Origin: Chloroflexota bacterium
GTDB lineage: Bacteria; Chloroflexota; Dehalococcoidia; SAR202; GCA-002694895
Direction: 5' to 3'
NCBI GenBank assembly: GCA_002715665.1
Contig: PAZO01000001.1
Coordinates: 12,267-17,906, forward strand
Length of the DNA stretch: 5,640 bases
A model generated the notes under the pieces. It saw nothing but the letters and a program-made list of their open reading frames with translations. It was not told the origin of the DNA and searched no databases. Shown one piece after another: positions 1 to 5,451 of this stretch. A program made the position numbers and the translations under genes. Every line of letters begins with the position of its first letter. Position 1 is the stretch's first letter.

Positions 1-12
1 TAATTTAAAGAT

Positions 13-18
13 TATAAT
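13..18 (+). promoter_or_regulatory. candidate -10 box upstream of the MFS gene
   Basis: A perfect TATAAT hexamer sits 19 bases before the ATG of the MFS gene, which would give a leader of about 13 bases. The matching -35 region would lie outside the window, so it cannot be checked. The flanks are almost pure A/T, where such hexamers arise often by chance. No Shine-Dalgarno sequence is visible between it and the start codon. Confidence 0.35.
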
Positions 19-37
19 TTTTAAATTTTTTAGTGTT

Positions 38-1252
38 ATGAATAGTAGTATCAAAAACTTTGCTAATTTTGTTGAAAGGCCTAAATCAATATATATACTA
101 TCTGTAACTCAAACTTTAGTATGGGCGGGATTATATTATATTTTTCCTGCTTTATTTGCAAAATGGGAATTAAGCTTAAATTTCACTAAAACAGAGTTAA
201 CAAGTGCATTTACAACAGCAATAATTATTTCTTCAATAATGGCTCCTGTAATTGGAAGGCAAATAGATAATGATCATGGACAAAAGATATTAATATTTTT
301 TACCACTTTTGGTGCTATATGTCTTTTTTGTTTATCCTACGTAAATTCAATAACAATGTTTTATATTATTTGGTGTATGATCGGAATATCTTTATCGGGA
401 AGTTTGTATGAACCTTGCTTTGCTTATGTAACAAAAAAAAGAGGCAAAGAATCTAAAAATGCCATTATACTTATAACCTTAGTTGCGGGATTTGCAGGAA
501 CTATATCATTTCCTGTAGCAAATATTTTGGCAGAAATATTTGATTGGAGATTTTCGTTAAGATTTTTTTCTTTATTAATAATTTTATTTGTTGTCCCATT
601 TATATATATTGCGACTAGCTTGGAAGAAAAATCAGATTCAATATCAAGCAAAAAACAAAATGGGGTTAAAAAATATAATATTAAAAATGACTTAATGCAA
701 TTTAAATTTATTTTTTTATTTATTTCTTTTTTAACATTAACTTTATCTCATGGAAGTGTTGTTACTCATATTATCCCATTATTGCTAGAAAGAAAATTAT
801 TTGATGGATTAGAAGTGTTGTTTAGCTCTTTAATTGGCCCAATGCAAGTATTTGGTCGATTAGCAATGATAGCATTACAAGAAAGGAAATTGTCAATTAA
901 TTCAATTTCTATTTTGATTTTTTTATTTAAAGCTTTTGCTGTTGGGTGCTTGTTGTTTGCAGGGAATAATATTTTTTTAATCGCTCTATTTATTATGTTT
1001 ATGGGAGCAGGTGCAGGAATGACCAGTATTTCAAGAGCTGTAGTTGTGGCTGATTTAATGGGTTACGAAAGATTTGCTTCCATCAGTGGAATTATTGCCG
1101 TAGGAGCAATAGGTGGGTCTGCAATAGCACCTATATTTGGGGCACAGTTATGGGAATATGGTGGCTATGATTTAATGTTAAAAATTGTTTTGATAATATT
1201 ATTTATAGGATTGATTAATTACTTTACGGCTTTGAAATTAAGCAAAAAATAA
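38..1252 (+). CDS. MFS (major facilitator superfamily) transporter
   Basis: Predicted inner-membrane secondary transporter of 404 residues, the usual MFS length. Hydrophobic segments fall into two groups of about six helices. They are separated by a charged cytoplasmic loop at about residues 195-222, rich in Lys, Ser and Asn. The loop after the second helix carries GRQIDNDHGQK (73-83), a recognisable variant of MFS motif A. A weaker counterpart, GPMQVFGR (267-274), lies in the second half. Glycine-rich helices such as FMGAGAGMTS (321-330) and GIIAVGAIGG (351-360) are typical of the fold. The ATG is the only early Met before the first helix, so the start is well placed despite lacking a Shine-Dalgarno. 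It is the first gene seen in a co-directional run, and its stop is followed immediately by the next ATG. The substrate cannot be told from the sequence; an organic anion or similar small solute is a guess. The family call is firm. Confidence 0.93.
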   Translation: MNSSIKNFANFVERPKSIYILSVTQTLVWAGLYYIFPALFAKWELSLNFTKTELTSAFTTAIIISSIMAPVIGRQIDNDHGQKILIFFTTFGAICLFCLSYVNSITMFYIIWCMIGISLSGSLYEPCFAYVTKKRGKESKNAIILITLVAGFAGTISFPVANILAEIFDWRFSLRFFSLLIILFVVPFIYIATSLEEKSDSISSKKQNGVKKYNIKNDLMQFKFIFLFISFLTLTLSHGSVVTHIIPLLLERKLFDGLEVLFSSLIGPMQVFGRLAMIALQERKLSINSISILIFLFKAFAVGCLLFAGNNIFLIALFIMFMGAGAGMTSISRAVVVADLMGYERFASISGIIAVGAIGGSAIAPIFGAQLWEYGGYDLMLKIVLIILFIGLINYFTALKLSKK

Positions 1253-1975
1253 ATGCAAAAATTTTTACCTTCTGAAAAAAAAATAATAGAGAATATAATT
1301 ATTAAAATAGAGAATATTTGGTTTTCTAAATACGAGCTTTCTAAAGATTTACCCAAAGATTTACGCATTCCTCCGTGGAAATATGAATCAATTGTATTAC
1401 AAAAACTTTTATGTGAACAAAATGGCACTTTTCTTCAGGATAATATAAAAAATATTAAATATCTGGATAAATGGAATGCTTCTTTAACTTTATATGAATC
1501 TAGAATTAAGTTGTGTAATCAAAGAGTAAAAGTAAATTTCCGGGAGGGGCAATATATTTACGAAACAGATAATGCCTACCAAATATTTGATGATATAGGT
1601 ATTTTAAGTAATATTTTAGATTCAGATATAAATAATTCTGAATTCAATTTTAATGATGAATTAATTTACGAATCTAACTCAGCTACAGATGGTTCCAAAT
1701 TATTTTCTTTAGAAATGATTTTTCCTAACACAACTAATTGGTGTTTCAATAATAATGTTTCTCAAAACTTGAACTGTGCTCATTGTGGTCAATCTTTGGT
1801 TATTAGAAAATCGATCATTGAGGAAGATAATAATAGATATTTTGTTGATTGTGATTCCAAGTCCAGGCATGGGGGAGAGGAAATCAGATCAGGAGTATGT
1901 ATAACAGGAACAAGAAATTCTAACGGATGGATTGGATGGGTGGAAGATATATCAAATCATAGAGGAAGTGTATGA
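1253..1975 (+). CDS. uncharacterised 240-residue protein with a cysteine-rich, zinc-ribbon-like C-terminus
   Basis: I do not recognise this protein. The ATG directly follows the MFS stop (TAAATG), which argues for translational coupling. The N-terminal two thirds are soluble and charged, rich in Ile, Asn, Lys and Glu, with no signal peptide or membrane helix. The C-terminal third looks like a metal site: NCAHCGQ gives a CxxC pair at C175/C178, followed by C200 in FVDCDSKSRHGGEE, H206 nearby and C216 in RSGVC. It ends in a Gly/Trp-rich stretch, NGWIGWVED (224-232). One CxxC plus two separated Cys could form a four-ligand zinc site, but the second CxxC of a classical zinc ribbon is absent. Other Cys occur at 54, 88 and 164. 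The stop overlaps the next small ORF as ATGA. Codon use and AT content match the neighbours, so I see no sign of recent transfer. The ORF is very likely a real gene; its function is unknown. Confidence 0.8.
   Translation: MQKFLPSEKKIIENIIIKIENIWFSKYELSKDLPKDLRIPPWKYESIVLQKLLCEQNGTFLQDNIKNIKYLDKWNASLTLYESRIKLCNQRVKVNFREGQYIYETDNAYQIFDDIGILSNILDSDINNSEFNFNDELIYESNSATDGSKLFSLEMIFPNTTNWCFNNNVSQNLNCAHCGQSLVIRKSIIEEDNNRYFVDCDSKSRHGGEEIRSGVCITGTRNSNGWIGWVEDISNHRGSV
1961..1966 (+). promoter_or_regulatory. strong ribosome binding site for the 25-codon ORF
   Basis: AGAGGA lies five bases before the ATG at 1972, inside the last codons of the preceding gene. It is one of the best Shine-Dalgarno matches in a window where most starts have none. 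This is the main argument that the small downstream ORF is translated. The site also encodes Arg-Gly of the upstream protein, so chance cannot be excluded. Confidence 0.45.
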
Positions 1976-2049
1976 AAAGAAGATTGTTTATTATTATAAT
2001 TGGATTTACATTAGGTTATATAGTCAGAGAAATTATTCTAGCCTTATAA
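1972..2049 (+). CDS. candidate 25-residue single-helix membrane micro-protein
   Basis: The ORF starts at an ATG overlapping the upstream stop (ATGA), a classic translational-coupling arrangement, with AGAGGA five bases upstream. It encodes 25 residues: a basic start (MKRR), a hydrophobic stretch LFIIIIGFTLGYIV, then Arg-Glu and a short hydrophobic tail ending IILAL. By the positive-inside rule the N-terminus would stay in the cytoplasm and the helix would insert in the inner membrane. It lies between the cysteine-rich protein and a second small ORF in the same operon. I know of no family for it. It could be a regulator or accessory subunit of a membrane protein, or a spurious hydrophobic frame in AT-rich DNA. 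Confidence 0.45.
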   Translation: MKRRLFIIIIGFTLGYIVREIILAL

Positions 2050-2065
2050 GTAAATAAAGAATATT

Positions 2066-2071
2066 AGTAGG
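2066..2071 (+). promoter_or_regulatory. ribosome binding site for the 41-codon ORF
   Basis: AGTAGG, followed by T to give AGGT, lies five bases before the ATG at 2077. Spacing and sequence fit a moderate Shine-Dalgarno site. It supports this ATG as the start of the small ORF. Confidence 0.4.
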
Positions 2072-2076
2072 TAATA

Positions 2077-2202
2077 ATGTTTAAATTAGTTAAATTTGTT
2101 TCAAAAAAATTATTTAAATATTTTGGTGCGTTTTATTTTTTTGGGGTGTTTTTAAACGTTTTTGATAAAATACAAAAAAATAAAAAGAAAAAATCTAAAT
2201 AA
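2077..2202 (+). CDS. candidate 41-residue small membrane protein with a lysine-rich tail
   Basis: ATG to TAA encodes 41 residues, starting 27 bases after the preceding micro-ORF and ending 5 bases before apt. The N-terminal part is amphipathic and basic (MFKLVKFVSKKLFKY). A short aromatic hydrophobic helix follows at about residues 16-29 (FGAFYFFGVFLNVF). The tail is strongly basic, ending KNKKKKSK. Both flanks being basic suggests a hairpin-like or peripheral membrane association, or an N-in helix with weak orientation. The Shine-Dalgarno AGTAGG and the tight fit between neighbours favour a real gene. Against it, Phe and Lys codons (TTT, AAA) are exactly what random AT-rich DNA supplies. No family is recognised. 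It may be co-translated with apt, which lacks its own clear Shine-Dalgarno. Confidence 0.45.
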   Translation: MFKLVKFVSKKLFKYFGAFYFFGVFLNVFDKIQKNKKKKSK

Positions 2203-2207
2203 TTATT

Positions 2208-2723
2208 ATGAAAGAACATGTTCGGACAATTTACGATTTTCCTATAAAAGGAATTAAATATAGAGATATTACAACTTTATTAAAAAATCCTGAATTATTT
2301 TCAAAGTTAATTGACCATATGACTGAGCCTTGGAAAGATGAAAAGATTGACGCAGTTTTAAGTATAGAGTCTAGAGGATTTATTATGGCCGGAGCTATTG
2401 CTTACAAATTAAATGCTGCATTTATTCCTTTGAGAAAACCAGGTAAATTACCATCCAAGACTTATAAAGTGTCTTACGATTTAGAATATGGATCTACAGA
2501 AATGGAGATCCATCAAGATGCTCTTGATGGGCATACAAATTTACTTATTATAGATGACCTTTTGGCTACTGGCGGGACTATACTTGCTGCTATTAATTTA
2601 ATAAAAAAATTTAACACAAAGAAAATTGTAGGGGCTGGTTTTATAATTAACTTAAGTGATTTGGGGGGGCAAAAAAAATTAGATTTAAATGAAATCAATT
2701 ATCATTTTTTGATGAATTATTAA
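2208..2723 (+). CDS. apt: adenine phosphoribosyltransferase
   Basis: Cytoplasmic purine-salvage enzyme that makes AMP and pyrophosphate from adenine and PRPP. The 171 residues match the family's usual 170-180. Seen in order: the N-terminal hallmark VRTIYDFPIKGIKYRDIT (5-22), ESRGF (54-58), the LRKPGKLP flexible-loop lead-in (75-82), YDLEYG (90-95) with a downstream EIHQDAL, and the PRPP-binding loop LLIIDDLLATGGT (112-124) with its paired Asp and TGGT. The C-terminus runs through the expected GAGFIINLSDLGGQKKL, so the gene is full length. The start aligns with family starts; no clear Shine-Dalgarno precedes it, and translation may depend on the small ORF ending five bases upstream. It is the last gene of the left block and faces the AroM-family gene tail to tail. 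Family homology is obvious by eye; I see no missing key residue. Confidence 0.97.
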   Translation: MKEHVRTIYDFPIKGIKYRDITTLLKNPELFSKLIDHMTEPWKDEKIDAVLSIESRGFIMAGAIAYKLNAAFIPLRKPGKLPSKTYKVSYDLEYGSTEMEIHQDALDGHTNLLIIDDLLATGGTILAAINLIKKFNTKKIVGAGFIINLSDLGGQKKLDLNEINYHFLMNY

Positions 2724-2728
2724 ATAGC

Positions 2729-3409
2729 TTACAACAGATCATTAATTACAGACCCAGTTACATGAGTTGCTAGCAATACAGTTTTATTTAACTTTTTGTG
2801 AATAAAACTTTTGTGCTCTGATTTCATACCCATGCAATTAAGATAAATTAGATCGGGATCAAATGATTTTAAAGACTTACTAATGGTTTCCCATTCTCTG
2901 TTATTATTTATATTTGTATACGGAGATGTTGCATGTACTTCTGCTTTGATCTCTCTTTTTTTCCATTTTATTTCTTCTTTTTCAATTTGATCTGATGTAG
3001 GTTGTATCACACCAAGTTTGAAGTTATTTTTGTTAGAGTAATAATTAATCAAATTTTCTGTTATTGTTCCTGGGAATAATATTGGAGTAGGATAGTTATT
3101 AAGATTTTCATATCCAGTACAAGCCATTACAATTATGTCTGATTTTTGAGAAACAATTTTGATTTTTTCATATAAAATTTCTGTTATTTTATTATGAGAT
3201 ATTTTGACTTCTTGATTATTTTTATAAATAGTTACAAGAGAATCGCTTTTGTTAATAGGTTTCAATTTTGTTAGCTGATCTTCGTTCACGTCATCTAAAG
3301 CTCCAATATGTAGGTATTCAACTTTTTTGTCGATGACTGTATCAAGTTCAGTTTGAATATCATATCTTGGCGATATACCTATTGTTACAATTCCAATTAT
3401 TGATTTCAT
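2729..3409 (-). CDS. AroM family protein (Asp/Glu racemase-like superfamily)
   Basis: Cytoplasmic protein of 226 residues, matching E. coli AroM in length (about 225). Family landmarks: TIGISPRYDI (9-18), GALDD (36-40), the LVTIYKNNQEVKIS region (58-71), ACTGYENL (96-103), LGVIQPTSDQ (132-141), W149, SPY (162-164), LNCMGM (190-195) and the C-terminal VLLATHVTGSVINDLL. The biochemical function of AroM is not settled. The E. coli gene is named for its place beside aroL, and its fold relates to Asp/Glu/hydantoin racemases, which use two cysteines as acid-base catalysts. Here Cys occurs at both candidate positions, C97 and C192, so an active enzyme is plausible. The gene is divergent from the CocE-type hydrolase across 43 bp, a common sign of co-regulation, and convergent with apt. 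No aromatic-pathway gene is nearby, so a role in shikimate metabolism is not supported. The family call is confident, the reaction unknown. Confidence 0.88.
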   Translation of the reverse strand: MKSIIGIVTIGISPRYDIQTELDTVIDKKVEYLHIGALDDVNEDQLTKLKPINKSDSLVTIYKNNQEVKISHNKITEILYEKIKIVSQKSDIIVMACTGYENLNNYPTPILFPGTITENLINYYSNKNNFKLGVIQPTSDQIEKEEIKWKKREIKAEVHATSPYTNINNNREWETISKSLKSFDPDLIYLNCMGMKSEHKSFIHKKLNKTVLLATHVTGSVINDLL

Positions 3410-3452
3410 TTTATTAATTATTTATAGTTAAATAATATTATAAGTATAAAAA
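3410..3452. promoter_or_regulatory. divergent promoter region between the aroM-like and cocE-like genes
   Basis: This 43-bp spacer separates two head-to-head start codons and must hold or overlap both promoters if each gene is transcribed on its own. On the - strand TATAAT occurs at 3442-3437, placing transcription start about 20 bases before the AroM-family ATG. On the + strand TATTAT (3436-3441) and TATAAG (3439-3444) are possible -10 boxes for the hydrolase. A 10-bp perfect palindrome, ATAATATTAT, covers 3432-3441, so the two -10 candidates overlap. I found no convincing -35 partner, and the DNA is nearly all A/T, so individual hexamers are weak evidence. Confidence 0.4.
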
Positions 3453-5150
3453 ATGTCACAGAATATATATATTCAAAAAGATGTAATTTGTCCAATGCGG
3501 GATGGAATAAACCTATATGCTGACATTTACTCTACAGATAAGAAGTCAAAAAATCCTGTTTTAATTTGCCGTACTCCGTACGATAAAACTAGAGCAACAT
3601 ACGTTAATGATGCAAAAAGATTGGCAATGAATGGTTATATTGTGGTTGTTCAGGATGTCAGAGGAAGATTTAAGTCTGAAGGAAAGTTTGTTTGGATGTG
3701 GGAAGATCGACATTTAACGGGAGATGAAAATGATGGCTATGATACTATTGAATGGGCTTCCAAGCTAGAATTGTGTAATGGGCAAATAGGAACTTGGGGG
3801 CACTCAAATCCTTCTTGGCACACATGGTTGATGATATCATCTGGAAATAAAAAATTAAATTCTGCATTATCTAGCGGAATGGCTGCAAGAACCTTAGATT
3901 TGACTAGGGGTATTTTTGAAACAGGCAGAAGATTAGAGTGGACTTTTCAGCTAGCTTCGCCAATTAGAAAAAAACTTAATGATGAAAGTGGGCCGTATGA
4001 ACAAATGGATTCAGTTAAATATTGGAATAGGGTAGAAAGAGGCAAATATATATGGTGGACACCATTGTCAACAATTCCCAAAGAGCCCTTTTCAGAATTA
4101 TACGAGCCCTTGATTAAATTAATGAAAAATACAAATGTTGAAATGCAAGATTTTTCAGATATATATCCTAATGTTCAAATACCAATAATGCATATAACTG
4201 GATGGTGGGACAGATTAGTAGGAACTGTTGATACATTTACCGGATTGGATCAAGTTAATAATAAAATTAAAAATGAACATAAATTGATAATAGGACCTTG
4301 GGGTCATGACAATGGCAATTTTAAAAGAAATATAGGTCCTGTAGATTACGGAGAAAACGCAGACGCAAGTTATGCAGATTTGATAATCAAATGGTATGAT
4401 TCTCAATTTAAAAAATCAAAACCAATTTTTCCTGATGGCAAAAGAGTTAAGTTATTTATACTTGGTGATAATGATTGGCAATATTTTAGTCATTGGCCTC
4501 CAAAAGAAGTAAAGCCAGCAACTTTTTATTTGAATTCTTCTACAAGTGCTAATGTTAAAGATTCTGATGGGAGGCTAGAAAACAATCCGATTTATAATAA
4601 AGATTATGATGAATATATATATGATCCACAAAATCCGGTTATGAGCTTGATGTTACAGAATTCGCAGACCGTTCCAATGGACCAAAGAGATAATCACTAT
4701 AGAAATGATATTTTATATTACGAAACATCAAAGATGGAATCGTCAACAAAGTTTATTGGAAATCCCATTTTGCATTTATGGGCATCGACTGACGCAAAAG
4801 ACACTGATTGGGTTGCAAGACTTGCTGTTGTATACGAGGATGGCCTTGTCGTTAATTTAAGTTACGAAATATTAAGAGCAAAATATAGGGATGGATTTCA
4901 AAATGAAAAATTAATTCCTAACGATAACCCAATTGAATATATAATTAAGTTGAGACCATTAGGAATAAATGTTTTAAAAGGCCAAAAACTAAGACTTTAT
5001 ATTACAAGTTCAGATTTCCCAAATCATGACCGAAATCATAACACTGGAAATGATTTCTGGGATGACAGGGATTTTAAAATAGCTAAACAGAAAATTTATC
5101 ACAATAAAAATTTAAGATCAAAAATCATTATTCCTAAAATGGAAACATGA
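3453..5150 (+). CDS. CocE/NonD family serine hydrolase (peptidase S15 type)
   Basis: Predicted cytoplasmic alpha/beta hydrolase of 565 residues, normal for the family; no signal peptide. CocE/NonD relatives include cocaine esterase, alpha-amino-acid ester hydrolases and glutaryl acylases, which cleave esters or amides of small molecules. Landmarks: MRDGINLYADIY (15-26); RTPYDK (40-45), whose Tyr43 fits the oxyanion-hole Tyr; the QDVRGRFKSEGKF stretch (67-79); the nucleophile elbow GTWGHSNPS (113-121) with Ser118; the catalytic Asp253 in GWWDRL; and His285 in GPWGHDN. The C-terminal half from about residue 355 is the jelly-roll (X-Pro dipeptidyl-peptidase C-like) domain, with PMDQRDNHYRNDILYY and the DAKDTDWVARLA segment. 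Family members usually have Ser-Tyr-x-Gly at the elbow, Tyr being the second oxyanion contact; here it is Ser-Asn-Pro-Ser, with Trp-His following. The triad positions closely track those of Rhodococcus CocE (117, 259, 287). Substrate cannot be assigned. The stop overlaps the next small ORF as ATGA. Confidence 0.93.
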   Translation: MSQNIYIQKDVICPMRDGINLYADIYSTDKKSKNPVLICRTPYDKTRATYVNDAKRLAMNGYIVVVQDVRGRFKSEGKFVWMWEDRHLTGDENDGYDTIEWASKLELCNGQIGTWGHSNPSWHTWLMISSGNKKLNSALSSGMAARTLDLTRGIFETGRRLEWTFQLASPIRKKLNDESGPYEQMDSVKYWNRVERGKYIWWTPLSTIPKEPFSELYEPLIKLMKNTNVEMQDFSDIYPNVQIPIMHITGWWDRLVGTVDTFTGLDQVNNKIKNEHKLIIGPWGHDNGNFKRNIGPVDYGENADASYADLIIKWYDSQFKKSKPIFPDGKRVKLFILGDNDWQYFSHWPPKEVKPATFYLNSSTSANVKDSDGRLENNPIYNKDYDEYIYDPQNPVMSLMLQNSQTVPMDQRDNHYRNDILYYETSKMESSTKFIGNPILHLWASTDAKDTDWVARLAVVYEDGLVVNLSYEILRAKYRDGFQNEKLIPNDNPIEYIIKLRPLGINVLKGQKLRLYITSSDFPNHDRNHNTGNDFWDDRDFKIAKQKIYHNKNLRSKIIIPKMET

Positions 5151-5266
5151 AAAAAATTAGAAAAATAATAAATAGTACGGGATTAAATTTTACTAGAATT
5201 TTAATTGTATTATTTTTTGCATTCCCAACAATAAGCTTTATTATAGCTATAAGATTATTGTTATGA
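5147..5266 (+). CDS. candidate 39-residue single-helix membrane micro-protein
   Basis: The ATG overlaps the stop codon of the CocE-type hydrolase (ATGA), so it could be translated by re-initiation. It encodes 39 residues: a basic N-terminus (MKKIRKIINS), then from about residue 17 a continuous hydrophobic helix beginning RILIVLFFAFPTISF and continuing to the C-terminal IRLLL. The topology would be N-in with one inner-membrane span containing a proline. The only Shine-Dalgarno-like bases are GGA three bases upstream, which is too close to be strong. Its stop lies five bases from the stop of a small - strand ORF. No family is recognised. It shows the same pattern as the micro-ORF at 1972: tiny, basic start, single helix, ATGA coupling to a longer gene. 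Confidence 0.45.
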   Translation: MKKIRKIINSTGLNFTRILIVLFFAFPTISFIIAIRLLL

Positions 5267-5271
5267 ATTTT

Positions 5272-5403
5272 TTATTCAGAAAAATTAATTATGATTATTA
5301 TAGTTATTAGAAGTTGAAAAAAAATTAATCCGCCTAATAATTGCCATTCTATTTTTTTATCTGGAATGTTTACGGGGATTCCTTTCCATTTAAATTGTTT
5401 CAT
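5272..5403 (-). CDS. candidate 43-residue single-helix membrane protein
   Basis: On the - strand, ATG (5403) to TAA encodes 43 residues. The N-terminal half is soluble and charged with two Pro and two Trp (MKQFKWKGIPVNIPDKKIEW). The C-terminal half is a strong hydrophobic helix (QLLGGLIFFQLLITIIIIIN) ending FSE. The composition is less monotonous than AT-rich noise: Trp (TGG), Pro (CCC, CCA) and Gly (GGA, GGC) codons break the pattern. It resembles small single-pass proteins with a cytoplasmic N-terminal segment. No Shine-Dalgarno is visible upstream. It lies between a convergent micro-ORF (5-bp gap) and the divergent cysteine-synthase-family gene (48-bp gap). No + strand frame of useful length covers this stretch. 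Family and function are unknown. Confidence 0.5.
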   Translation of the reverse strand: MKQFKWKGIPVNIPDKKIEWQLLGGLIFFQLLITIIIIINFSE

Positions 5404-5424
5404 TTATCTATGTTAAACTATAAA
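5395..5424 (+). promoter_or_regulatory. candidate promoter for the cysteine-synthase-family gene
   Basis: TTGTTT at 5395-5400 and TATAAA at 5419-5424 are spaced by 18 bases, an acceptable sigma70-type geometry. Transcription would start near 5431, about 20 bases before the ATG at 5452. The -10 box matches five of six consensus bases; the -35 box matches only the TTG. The element overlaps the first codons of the small - strand ORF. This is pattern matching in AT-rich DNA and is tentative. Confidence 0.3.
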
Positions 5425-5451
5425 AATTATTTTAATTATATATTACACATT

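Noticed and set aside
1..37. Possible terminator or palindrome at the left edge (TTTAAA repeats, ATTATAAT)
   Set aside because: Pure A/T pairing with no GC stem. More likely promoter-like background than an intrinsic terminator.
424..651. 75-codon open frame on the - strand
   Set aside because: It lies wholly inside the MFS coding frame, which has clear family motifs, and shows no domain or start signal of its own.
1219..1428. 69-codon - strand frame across the MFS/unknown-protein junction
   Set aside because: Antisense to two well-supported co-directional genes. Its hydrophobic stretch is the complement of A-rich codons, and no start signal is visible.
2663..2678. Homopolymer runs (7 G, then 8 A after one C) as a possible phase-variable tract or sequencing frameshift in apt
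   Set aside because: The frame before and after matches the Apt C-terminus (NLSDLGGQKKL), so no frameshift is present, and a housekeeping salvage gene is an unlikely phase-variation target.
2513..2698. 61-codon - strand frame
   Set aside because: A shadow of apt, whose PRPP loop and C-terminus occupy the + strand here.
3437..3459. Paired -35 (GTGACA) and -10 (TATAAT) on the - strand for the AroM-family gene
   Set aside because: The spacer is only 11 bases, too short for a sigma70 promoter. Only the -10 candidate was kept.
4215..4406. 63-codon - strand frame
   Set aside because: Antisense to the catalytic Asp/His region of the CocE-type hydrolase. No independent support.
5263..5289. 8-codon ORF (MNFLFRKN) overlapping the 39-codon ORF stop as ATGA
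   Set aside because: Too short to support, with no binding site. The overlap is easily produced by chance.
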